Assembly: GCA_964030475.1 (NCBI GenBank)
Contig: CAXIPT010000001.1
Location: forward strand, 3,651,249-3,715,248
Reading direction: 5' to 3'
DNA from: Tethya wilhelma
Taxonomy: Eukaryota > Porifera > Demospongiae > Tethyida > Tethyidae
Length of the DNA stretch: 64,000 nucleotides
Below are positions 48,682 through 58,811 of the stretch, in pieces (position 1 is the first letter of the stretch; every line of letters begins with the position of its first letter). Under the pieces are notes generated by a model. The model was given only the letters and a program-made list of their open reading frames with translations, had not been told where the DNA came from and made no database searches. Position numbers and translations under genes: made by a program.

Positions 48682-51600
48682 ATGGAGAGTGAAAACGAAG
48701 AACGTCAAATAGCATTCTACTCACACATAAGAGAATGGACTGTAAGTGTAGGTTTCATTACATGAGCCAAAATAATCATAATTTTGACTACATCTTTGTT
48801 TAGATATCCTTTCTACTCCTTCTTCTTCTGTATTTGATGTCCTACTGGTTGGTAGCCAGGTATAAGAGGCACAGAACGAGAGAAGACTGTTACTCTGGTC
48901 AGTTGAGTAGAGAACTATACTGTTGGTTTGTTGGCTTTGTGAATTAACTAACTTGCCATTTGTAATATCTAATGCTTCGCCACCCACCCCCACCCACCCC
49001 ACAATTTGCAGGTGAAGAAGATGCCACAGTGTATAGAATAGCGTAAGTCACTCATAATCACTCAATCATCATTTCACAAATATCATGTTGTCACACATAA
49101 AAGTATACACTCACTGTTTTGAATACCACTCCATTCGTTTGCCACCCACAGGACATGGATGTGTTCCTTTGCATTGTGTGTCAGTCTCGGCTCAGTACTT
49201 CTCCTACCAATGTCTATTGTAGGAAACGAGATTTTGGTTCACTATCCTAATAGCTATTACATCAAATGGCTAAACATTTCCTTGATAAGAGGTATGTATA
49301 TATAGTGGTTGAAGGAATTCAGTACACATAACCAAAGAGTGTTTTACACGTGTGTAATTGTATGTATTCATAATGGCCCTTTGTTTCGTGAGACTGTGAT
49401 CATTCATGCTGTGCCTGACATACAGGATTATGGAACCAAGTTTTTCTTGGTTGTAATCTCAGCCTGTTCTTGTTGTTGCCATTTGCGTACTTCTTCACTG
49501 AATCAGAAGGCCTTGCTGGATCTAGAAAGGTGCACAGTACTATATAGTATGCATTCTTTCATGAATTGTGATCATTGTGTTAATGACTGCTACCAGGGTG
49601 TGATGTCACGCGTCTATGAGACAGTGTTGTTGCTGTGTTTGTTAGCAGTACTTGCCACTGGACTTGCTGGACTCATCTCTAGCTTTGTGCTGCACCAAGG
49701 CAATGAGGTATTGAACGTCAAGCTACACTAAATGTTCCGTACTGTTTGCATTGACTGATACATACAATAAAACCTGAGCTAACAGCCACTAGAGTACTAA
49801 GATCACCTCTCTATTGCAGCCAGAAGCTAGGGTCCCAACCACTGGCTGCAGTACAGAGGTTGTTCTATATTCCAGCCTCCTGCCTTATCAGGTCAATAAG
49901 CTTGGCCCAAGGGTGACCCAATTAAACAGATTTTACTGCTATGGTATTGTGATCAAATCTTGTTGCTATTTGTGTTGCAGGCTCCCCAGCAGTGGTTGTC
50001 CTACCTCCCTCTGCTGTATTCCATTGTCTCCATGCTGGGAGTGCTGCTCATGTCAGTGTGTACTCCACTGGGTTTCTCTGCAGTCTTCACACTCTTAGGG
50101 GCAGTCATTACCAAGCCCATTGTGAGTCCATTCATAAAAATAATAGTTCATATAAATCACTACAGTTAAAATGATATAAAGGGAAAAAAAACTACAATAA
50201 AATCATCATTCTAAAGCTTCAATTTTTTCGGCCAGGAGTGGATGACCGACATCTTTCACTGCTTCTGCCAATGCCTTTATTGTTGGAGTTGGGTCGACTT
50301 GTCTTAGCCAAACGGTCAGCATTTCTCTCATTGCACCCATTGCACTTCTCTGATCTGCACCAATGGTATCCAAAGCTCCATCACTTAGTTGTAAAATGAT
50401 TCCAATCTCTTGCCACTTGGATGCTACTGGTATGAGTAGCTTAAACACTTCAGCTAAAGCTGGTCTCCTGCTGCTCGTTACTTCTTGTTTTGGGTGGACA
50501 TCATGGGCTGAACTTTCACCCGAATCTAGTTGTTACATAGAGAACCACAAAAAAAAATTTGTATCTTCCTTAATTGCATCCTTTATAAAGACTTAACGTA
50601 TAGACTTTAATTAAGGCGGCCCTCCAAATATGTATGTGCCACCTGCCACCTCAAACATGGCAATTTTACCCCCAATATGCAATGCGTCACCTGGACTTGA
50701 AAAGTAATTTTTGACCTCCCAAAAATATGCCTCCAAAGGCTTGTAATGATGTTGTTTAGTGGCACTTTAATTAGAGTCTATACAGTATCAAACTTACCTT
50801 TTAAAAATTTGCATACATTTAGTGCTGAATCATTTTGGTCACATGCTATTAAGGCTTCAACAAACATCTTATACGTTGCTTTATGAGCAAAAGATTGTTT
50901 CCATGTCTCCATCAACTTTACTCTCTTCAATTCAGTGCTCTTATTGTCTGCATCAATGCCATCAAGTTCTGTATCACTGAACTTTAGATGTCGACCGACT
51001 ATTTTCCAGGGATGACAGTATTCAGCTATTTGAATGAGATTTTCCTTAGAGCATGGTTTTTTCAGTATCTCTAAGCTGAGTTTTGTTTCATCCAATATTT
51101 CTTGAAGACTCACTTTGTAACTCATTTTGTAGGCGGGGTCCTAGTCACCGTGATAATCACGTGATTTAGGATGTTTCGCTTGCTCGCAGAGCTAGAGACC
51201 AGCTCAGCATGACACGGAGCTGTCGTACCTTTATACGATAATACCTGTAACCTCCTCTGCTTGCTCGCGCGCACGCCCAAGATCTGCAAGATCAGATCAA
51301 CAGCCTGGCTGGCCGTGGGTCCGAGTCTAGCTTTGCAGTAGCCTCATACAGCTGAGCACATTAGATCCTTCCGCTGACTGCATAGGTCTTGTGTCAGAGC
51401 CTTTCTTGTAGGCCTCTTGACTTCAAGTTTCCTATTTGCGTTTGCTGCTAGCTGCAAGCCAACTCTGATACATACACTAGTCTAACTTGGAGTTGGAAGT
51501 TAATACTGTACATAATTTTATGAACAGTTTAAAATTGCATGGCTTGATTTATAATAGAGCCATAAGAAAACAACAAAACAGATGTTCAAAATGTATCTAG

Positions 51601-52074
51601 ATAGCTAGCTAATAGCTTTCTTTGATTAGTTTACATACTTCTAGCGCTTGATCAATACTACCATGTTTGACCAGGGCCTGGACAAATACTTCATACGTCG
51701 CTTTGAATGCAAAACTTTGCTTCCACTTCTTCATCAGCTTTAGCCTCTTCTCTTCAGTGGTTCTACAGTCTCTGTCTATGTCATCAATCACAGTGTCACT
51801 CAGCTTTAGGTGCTGGCCAATAATGTTCCAGGGATCACAGTAGTTGGCTAGATCAAGGAGGCTGTCTTCAGAGCACGGTCTTTTCAAACCTTGAGGAGTC
51901 ATTCCTGCTGAATTGAGTACATCTTGTAGGGTAGGCTGGCCAGCCATGTTTATCATAAGTTTTGTGTGGGCGTAGCCTAGTTCTTATCACGTGATGTTAC
52001 TGGCTTGCGCGCGCTAGCTAAATCATGCTAAATACGAGACGCTAGGGCGCGCGCACACACACACACACATGCAT

Positions 52075-52108
<34 letters not shown>

Positions 52109-53471
52109 TGTACAGCTACATGGTAGTGTTGAAGAGGACTTGGAAGAATTGAGACTAGAAGAAGCAGCATTGCAGAGACGTCATAAACTGCAAGGAGGGG
52201 AGCTGCTCAATGAAAGTCGACTGTCAGTCACAGATGGCCCCTCCCTAGCTCAGCTTAGAGAACAGAAGAAGGAACTTGGTTGGTTTAGTTGTAAACTGTC
52301 AAACTAATCTTGAATTGGGTATACAATCATGCACACACACTCAGAGCGCAGCCTTCTCTCTTCACCGTGGGAACGTAATGTCCTCTACCCTCTGTGTTTC
52401 CTGGTCCTCCTCTCAATGACTGTCCTGGCTCTTGCCCTCGTTGCAGCCAACACCATATCACTTATCATTGACCCAAACACAGTTGCACAACCAAGTTCTG
52501 TGCAGGTATACAATGTAGACATACTGCATAGCGGGTAAATTTGGCAAGAATTAAATTTGGTGAATTGGCAAATTATTTTTCAAATTGCCAAACAGTTTTA
52601 TACGCACACACACACATATAACAATGCAGCATGCAGAATTAAATTGCCCAATTTAAAATTGCCAATCATGCTAAAAATTGGCCAAAATTATTTTAAGCCC
52701 GCCAAATTTACCTGCTATATGGTATTTACTACATGAAGTTACTTCCCATCATCACATGTTGCCATCCTCTCGATCAGGACTATCTCCTGGGCTATAAGAG
52801 CACCTCTCACCTTGGAGCTGTTGGAGCCATGTTGGAGGTGATGCTCATTGTCTACCTCATGTGTGCTAGTGTAGTGGGTGTGTACAGTTTCCCATGGCTC
52901 AAATGGCTGCTGCCACTCCCCACGATACACCAATGACAAAGGTATGTAATGCCTTAACAATACTCTGTCCATAATGGTTTTGATAGAAATTGAAACTAAC
53001 TCCCACAGGTGATTACAAACTGTATAGTTCTCTTGGTGTTGAGTTCAGCATTACCACTCCTATCCAGAACACTAGGTAGGTTATTGGCTGGGTAACGTGG
53101 AAACCATGGATTTTTGTATGCTTGTTGCCGACTGGCATGAAACTGAAAATTGTTAGTGTACAAACTCAAGAAACGAAGCATTGCCAAGTTTTACTGTTTA
53201 GATCATAACCTTATTTTCCTTTCTACTGTCCACAGGCATCACACGGTTCAACTTACTTGGACACTTTGGCAGTTTTGAGTGGCTTGGGAACTTCCATGTG
53301 GTCCTAGTGTACAATGCCCTCTTCTTTAGTGTGACCACCTCTATTCTCTCACAAAAAGTAACCAGAACGTTATTCAAAGAAGCGTCGAAACTTTTAGGAG
53401 CTAGATTAGTTGAATTCAGAACTAAGAGGGGACTTAAGTTATCACCTCATAAGACTATACATATTGACTAA
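48682..53471 (+). CDS. LMBR1: LMBR1-family multi-pass membrane protein, one apparent frameshift
   Basis: Exons 48682-48741, 48804-48897, 49012-49042, 49152-49291, 49426-49529, 49597-49707, 49981-50121, 52116-52278, 52345-52505, 52799-52941, 53009-53075 and 53236-53471 give about 483 residues; human LMBR1 is 490. Family landmarks: TISFLLLLLLYLMSYWLVAR, LPMSIVGNEILVHYP, YYIKWLNISLIRG, LLPFAYFFTESEGLAG, CTPLGFSAVFTLLG, the coil EEDLEELRLEEAALQRR and GITRFNLLGHFGSFEWLGNF. About nine transmembrane helices are expected. LMBR1/LMBR1L are plasma-membrane or ER proteins; LMBR1L is the lipocalin-1 receptor. Exon 52799-52941 is 143 nt and both flanks are phase 0, so one base is missing near the CCCC run at 52918-52921; an extra base there would restore the conserved PMTK reading. 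The 2-kb intron 50122-52115 hosts two antisense genes. Confidence 0.9.
50206..51125 (-). CDS. Two-DEATH-domain protein nested in LMBR1 intron
   Basis: Two exons on the minus strand, 51125-50798 and 50525-50206, join in phase (AAAG/GTAAGT to AG/ATTCGG) to give 215 residues. The first DEATH-like domain has WKIVGRHLKFSDTELDGID, KLMETWKQSF and ATYKMFVEALIAC. The second has KWQEIGIILQLSDGALDTIG, MREMLTVWLRQ and TIKALAEAVKDVGHPLLAEK. A Ser-rich linker joins them. No other domain. DEATH domains pair with like domains in apoptotic and immune signalling; partners here are unknown. The first domain is close to the single-domain neighbour at 51609. The gene lies entirely within an intron of LMBR1 on the opposite strand. 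Confidence 0.78.
51126..51608. promoter_or_regulatory. Spacer between nested DEATH genes, with CACGTG
   Basis: CACGTG at 51158-51163 (ATCACGTGAT), 33 bp upstream of the two-domain gene's ATG. The rest is unremarkable LMBR1 intron. Confidence 0.45.
51609..51956 (-). CDS. Single DEATH-domain protein nested in LMBR1 intron
   Basis: One uninterrupted frame of 115 residues, ATG at 51956 (a second Met follows at residue 4). WNIIGQHLKLSDTVIDDID, EEKRLKLMKKWKQSFAFKAT and YEVFVQALVKHGSIDQALEV match the first DEATH domain of the neighbour closely, including the leading L..P.CS....L...A.YC.PW pattern. It is therefore a tandem duplicate of that domain. CACGTG lies at 51988-51993 in the same ATCACGTGAT context, 32 bp upstream, so the promoter seems to have been copied too. 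No other domain; the protein could act as a DEATH-only adaptor or decoy, which is inference. Confidence 0.75.
   Translation of the reverse strand: MINMAGQPTLQDVLNSAGMTPQGLKRPCSEDSLLDLANYCDPWNIIGQHLKLSDTVIDDIDRDCRTTEEKRLKLMKKWKQSFAFKATYEVFVQALVKHGSIDQALEVCKLIKESY
51988..51993. promoter_or_regulatory. CACGTG box of single-DEATH gene
   Basis: In ATCACGTGAT, the same ten bases as at 51156-51165 before the sister gene. Confidence 0.45.
52052..52108. repeat. (CA)n microsatellite near LMBR1 acceptor
   Basis: A CA-rich run broken by TGCATGCACAT, ending 6 bp before the TGTACAG acceptor at 52115, sense orientation. Confidence 0.85.
52528..52718. repeat. Foldback (MITE-like) element in LMBR1 intron
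   Basis: The ends ATAGCGGGTAAATTTGGC and GCCAAATTTACCTGCTAT are inverted repeats with one mismatch; the interior is rich in AATTGCCAA/TTGGCAATT motifs on both strands. About 190 bp, no coding. Confidence 0.6.
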
Positions 53472-53975
53472 CAGAGAATATACGTTGTTGTATTGTATGT
53501 ACATATATGTATGTGTGTGTGTGTGTATTACTATTATGTTCTATTATGTTCTTTTTTATGACACCCACCTTGTACCAACTACATGTGTTGTGTATGTGAC
53601 GTATTATGTATACTACAAAAGACAAAAACATGAATTTTATTCTTGCCAAGACAGCCCAAAAGTTCAGTTCTGGTTGACATTATTATTTAACGCTATTAAA
53701 TTAGAGTATCGTAAGACAATTGCCGTGCTTGCTTTAATTTGTTACATGTAGCTTTTCAGTGTGCATATATTACTTGCATACAAAACAACTGACTAAAATC
53801 ATATACACATTAAAGAACTAACACAAAGTAGCGGTGGCAAGCTTTCTATAATTGTACCACTCTACTTAAAACAATTTTGGGAAACCTACAAGAGCAAAAA
53901 AAAAAAAACTGGTTGATTAAATTCTATGTAAGTTTCTTACGAAAAAAGACATATCCGATCGATTTACTGTGTTCT
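53472..53975. other. Convergent gap with short GT/TA runs
   Basis: 3' flank of LMBR1 and of the LASP gene. A short (GT)n run lies at about 53512-53527 and a poly-A run at about 53897-53908. Nothing coding recognised. Confidence 0.5.
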
Positions 53976-54766
53976 CTATTGCTTTTCAACGTAGTTGGAT
54001 GGCAGCATTCCATATTGGCCTGTGCGCTGGACACGCCCTTCCATCCATCCATCGTCAATGACAGTTACATCTATAATTGCATCACCTAGGTTGTGTTGGG
54101 TGGAGGTATGTGCATGAATGTCACAGCTCACATTTTCAGAAACATCAGACCAGTGTAACATGTAGGGCATTTTTTAGGGAAGCAATTTTCATGGATTGGA
54201 GTTTATCCTTGGAAAAAAAAAAAAAAAAAAACTGTAAATTTTGCTGCGAAAAGTACTATGGAAATGGCAAGCTGGACAATCTGGTTAATTCACAAAAAAG
54301 TGCTTTCAGCAAATCCACCAAATTATTTGCATCCCTCAAAAAATGCCTTAGACAATAGTACGACATCATGAAATGCACTGTATTTCAAGCAATATAGTTG
54401 AAGCACTAATTAAAGTACCACCAAACACATACAGCTGTCAGGAACAGCTAGGTCAAAGCAACAACCGACCCTCAACTCATTAGGCTTTCAGTGATACTCC
54501 AAACAACAGACAACTCAAATAAGAAGCTGTACCACTCTGAATGCTTACAAAAGGCAACCAATCGATGATACATCACTTGAAACAGTGGGAACAACCATTG
54601 GTGAACATCACAAGGTATTTATACACCAGCTAACTAACCTTCCTGAAATGACACCTCATCCTCATCGGCAGCGTTGTAATCATAGATGGCGACGTATCCT
54701 CCTGATGGAGGTGGAGGAGCTGGGGCCTTTTGTTGAGGCATAACCGGGGGAGCTGTGCGTGTGTGT

Positions 54767-54825
<59 letters not shown>

Positions 54826-56967
54826 AGTGAGTGTGTGCATGAGCAGACAGGAAAGACCCACATATGCCAACTTACGCATCTGTTGCTGCATTGGTGGCTG
54901 CTGCATTGGTGGCTGCATCATCGGTGGCGGTTGACTCTGCATAGGTGGAGGAGCCCTGGGTTGATCCTGAGGGGCTGTCTGGTAGCCAATCTGGCTGGCA
55001 AGATTTTGTTGTTGCATTGCTTGTCTAGTTTGCACACTATCTGATACTTGGGAGTTGGGTGGAGGTATGTGCATGAATGTCACAGCTCACATTTTCAGAA
55101 ACATCAGACCAGTGTAACATGTAGGGCATTTTTTAGGGAAGCAATTTTCATGGATTGGAGTTTATCCTTGAAAAAAAAAAAAAAAAAAAACTGTAAATTT
55201 TGCTGCGAAAAGTACTATGGAAATGGCAAGCTGGACAATCTGGTAAATTCACAAAAAAGTGCTTTCAGCAAATCCACCAAATTATTTGCATCCCTCAAAA
55301 AATGCCTTAGACAATAGTACGACATCATGAAATGCACTGTATTTCAAGCAATATAGTTGAAGCACTAATTAAAGTACCACCAAACACATACAGCTGTCAA
55401 GAACAGCTAGGTCAAAGCAACACACATACAGCTGTCAGGAACAGCTAGGTCAAAGCAACAACCGACCCTCAACTCATTAGGCTTTCAGTGATACTCCAAA
55501 CAACAGACAACTCAAATAAGAAGCTGTACCACTCTGAATGCTTACAAAAGGCAACCAATCGATGATACATCACTTGAAACAGTGGGAACAACCATTGGTG
55601 AACATCACAAGGTATTTATACCCCAGACTAACTAACCTTCCTGAAATGACACCTCATCCTCATCGGCAGCGTTGTAATCATAGATGGCGACGTATCCTCC
55701 TGATGGAGGTAGAGGAGCTGGGGCCTTTTGTTGAGGCATAACCGGGGGAGCTGTGTGTGTGTGTGTGTGTGTGCGTGCGTGAATGTGTGCATGAGCAGAC
55801 AGGAAAGACCCACATATGCCAACTTACGCATCTGTTGCTGCATTGGTGGCTGCTGCATTGGTGGCTGCATCATCGGTGGTGGCTGACTCTGCATAGGTGG
55901 AGGAGCCCTGGGTTGATCCTGAGGGGCTGTCTGGTAGCCAATCTGGCTGGCAAGATTTTGTTGTTGCATTGCTTGTCTAGTTTGCACACTATCTGATACT
56001 TGGGTAAACTGTTTGAGAGCATCTTCACGATCCTTGCGGTAGGTCAGCTGAAGAGGAGAAGAGAGATAATACTATCAACATGCACTACAATACCTTTGTA
56101 TTCAATAACCTACATCAGACTGCTGCTGGGTTTGTTTGGCCAGTCTCTTGTTTTCAGGAGTATCAGCAACAGCAGTGAACTTGGTTGTAGGATAATGACT
56201 GTGTTGTGAGAGAATGTACATTAGATCTGTCAATGTTTATTATGCACACACTATACATGTCATTGTATCATTATGAGTAATCATGCAGTGATAAAAAAAA
56301 CATTGACAAAGACAAAGATTTGTTAAAAAAACAATACAATGAGTAGGACATTTTTCCTGCATTCAATTACCAATCAAATGGAATAAACATATCAGCTGTG
56401 TTGAGTTGCTAAGAAAACAGAAATTCCTATGTACACCATTTCAACCCATCAGATGCCAACCCATTTACGGCACCACACAAACACTCATGAAAGTTGCACT
56501 AAGGGACATTAGCAGTCATCTAATCCCAATTGACACCTTAGTGGTTAAAGATGCAAAAATGAATCCACAAGCCAACTAACCAGGGATGCTTCAGATTAGA
56601 CCAGGTTAGCAACAGCCATGACTAAGGTATTCATATCCCTGACCAAGGATCCACTTCAAGCCATAAAAGACTATTACGCGCTCAAAACATGACCATATAA
56701 GGAAATGGTATGAATTTGTGGTCTAAGGGTAGCTGTATTTACAGTAGAGACTAAGTGGGGAAGGTTTGGCATTCCTCCTGACAAAGGATTAATGCATGCC
56801 AGCAAGTGTACACTTGTATAGGGAGTGTTGTGTTTGGGTAGCAGCCAGGTTGGCCATATTCAGAATTGTTATGAAACCATTGGTTAAGGCTTAGGTGGAT
56901 GTGATCTCAACTTTATATGATTTCAGTACATAAACACACACAAATGCACACAAAGTTTGAAAAAGCA

Positions 56968-57007
<40 letters not shown>

Positions 57008-57017
57008 TGTGTGTGCG

Positions 57018-57057
<40 letters not shown>

Positions 57058-57756
57058 GGGGATCAACTCCAGCACATTACAAGCTCTAGAGAATACAAAT
57101 TCAACTTTTATGGCCGTGTATAGTACAAGCAAGCCATACTACAATAAGAAACAAGTAATTCCATAGAACACTAGGAAAATGGCTGGTTATACACATCACA
57201 ATACAATTAGTATGTGTGTATGTGAGCTTTGATTGTTGTGGCAGTGTATATATATGTGGGTATGTGTGCATATCACTAGTCAATTCAGATGGGAGCAATG
57301 GAGCACATTATCATCAAACGATCCACCTAAATTCCAGCTACTTTATTCCCTACTTTCCATTGAACCTCCCTACTGAGAGAGAACAACAGTAGAATGTACC
57401 TATTGGTAGGTCATGCGTTCAAGGTCAGAGATTAACACTGTAAGTCTAACATCAGTGAACTTCAATCCCTTTCTATTACTGCTACAGTACAGAGCACAAT
57501 TAGAGAACACACCCAAACCAGTTATACTGTGAGGAATGGGAGACAATAGACAACACACACACACACTGCGTTGTGTACAACATCTCCTTGCATGTGATGT
57601 GACAGAGCAGAACAATCCGCTAGGCATTCAATTTGATCGGTGTGTGCTAAACTCATTGACTTACGTGTTGCAGTAGGGGAGCTTGTTGTATCCCTTGTAA
57701 GTTTTCATGGTCAACTTTAGATTACAGACCTCGCATCTGAAGCATGCCTTGTGCCA

Positions 57757-57805
<49 letters not shown>

Positions 57806-58540
57806 ATAAAATCCAGTGATTGAATGTATAGCTTAATTCCAAATGAAGCGAGGCTATGTTTAAGTTCAATTGACCTTTTTCGTGGACAACGTGGCAGACC
57901 AAGGTCAACTTCCTAGCGTATTTTGGCTATACTTAAGCGTTTTCTCACAAAAGTAAGTAGGGCACGTTGCTCAGACCAAGTTGGGAGATTAAACTGTAGC
58001 TTTAGAGAGCGCCTTATTTTTGGGCCAAGTTAGATTGTAGACTTTTATTGAGACAATCTGTGCCCGGGTGTCCAGACTTCAATGATCTTTACTAGAATTG
58101 GGAACGTGACCTCTAAAGCGTAGTGAGGATTGCACTTAGTGTACCCCTAGCCAGCATCTTCGCTAGTGGGTATGTGTGTATGTTTGTATTTGCGGAAGTG
58201 TGTATGCATTTGTGCACAAATTTGGTATGGCAGAGAAAGAAAAACATGAGAATGAAACAAGAGTAGGTATAAATTATTGTCCATAATTTATTTACTATGA
58301 AACCTCCCATCTACCAAACTTAAACCACAAATTAATTGAAATACAAGACTACCTAGTCTGTGCTATGAATCAACAGAGTCGTTTACTGGATATCACCATA
58401 GATAACATCACTGTCTAAGAGACTGAGAGACAAGAAGCTATACTTTTAGTATGTACAGTAACAAGACAAACCTTGTCCAAGCAGGTTAGCTTCTCCACAG
58501 GATAAACTGTCTTTTTGCACTTCGCACAGGGAGGGTTCAT
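53976..58540 (-). CDS. LASP1: LASP-like LIM and SH3 protein
   Basis: A minus-strand gene, ATG at 58540. Exon 1 (58540-58472) starts the LIM domain: [20 protein letters not shown]. Exon 2 (upper end 57759) continues [20 protein letters not shown] and LPYCNT. The next exons hold nebulin-like sequence ([34 protein letters not shown]), then a Gln/Pro-rich linker ([18 protein letters not shown]). The SH3 domain runs over the last two exons: [18 protein letters not shown], then [15 protein letters not shown] and GMLPSNYVE, stop at 53976. LIM, nebulin repeats and SH3 is the LASP layout; these proteins bind F-actin and sit at cell edges. The linker and first SH3 exons are present twice in tandem. Three acceptors in this gene abut (CA)n tracts. 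Confidence 0.87.
54755..54823. repeat. (GT)n microsatellite, (CA)n on coding strand, at LASP acceptor
   Basis: About 69 bp. On the minus strand it reads (CA)n ending GCACAG, the acceptor of the exon whose upper end is 54752. Confidence 0.9.
55753..55778. repeat. (GT)n microsatellite at duplicated LASP acceptor
   Basis: A shorter version of the tract at 54755; on the minus strand it ends in CACAG directly at the exon starting at 55750. Confidence 0.85.
56972..57056. repeat. (GT)n then (GA)n compound microsatellite
   Basis: A GT run of about 45 bp followed by a GA run of about 28 bp inside a LASP intron, far from any exon. Confidence 0.85.
57761..57802. repeat. (GT)n microsatellite at LASP LIM exon acceptor
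   Basis: On the minus strand, (CA)n runs straight into CACAG/ACATGGC, the acceptor of the second LIM exon (upper end 57759). Confidence 0.9.
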
Positions 58541-58811
58541 CTTGAGCGATGGCCAGAGTTGGATCGGGATATGCACAGAGATGGCTAGTTCACTTTTTTG
58601 GCAAAGACGAAAACACAGACAAGACACGACTTATTTCCGGTCAGTTTCAATTTTTCCTGCATGGCAATGACGTCTTGTCAAGGGTTCCAGAAAAGGATTT
58701 CCCCTAGTCCAGGCCGGTCCCGGCTGGCCTGGGCTGGCGCCGCGCCCTCCGCAGCACACGTGACTTCGTAAGTAAGTGACCGTGGGCGGGACCAACACAA
58801 GTAAAAGCAAC
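58541..58811. promoter_or_regulatory. Divergent LASP / MLX promoter with CACGTG
   Basis: 271 bp, GC-rich in the middle (CTGGCGCCGCGCCC around 58734-58747), with CACGTG at 58757-58762, 55 bp upstream of the MLX ATG. MLX itself binds E-boxes, so autoregulation is possible but unproven. Confidence 0.45.

Larger units (their letters stand above)
54086..56003. repeat. Tandem duplication (about 955 bp, two copies) inside LASP gene
   Basis: Sequence from about 54090 to 55050 recurs at about 55050-56003, almost unchanged, including an A-run and a (CA)n tract of different length in each copy. Each copy holds the Gln/Pro-rich linker exon and the first SH3 exon. The junction near 55050 falls at a short shared ACCCAA, and splicing from the upper SH3 exon into CCAAG/TATCAG would keep the frame. 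The upper copy has an extra repeat of the CACATACAGCTGTC segment near 55425. Confidence 0.85.

Noticed and set aside
49309..49731. A 140-residue plus-strand ORF in the LMBR1 region
   Set aside because: It reads across two LMBR1 introns in mixed frames; only the pieces at 49426-49529 and 49597-49707 are exons, the first in a different frame.
52900..52941. Programmed ribosomal frameshift in LMBR1
   Set aside because: There is no slippery heptamer or evident pseudoknot; a homopolymer C-run error or a null allele is simpler.
54730..55044. ORFs of alternating Cys-Val or Thr-His residues, also at 56917-57166 and 62957-63230
   Set aside because: These are translations of (GT)n and (CA)n microsatellites.
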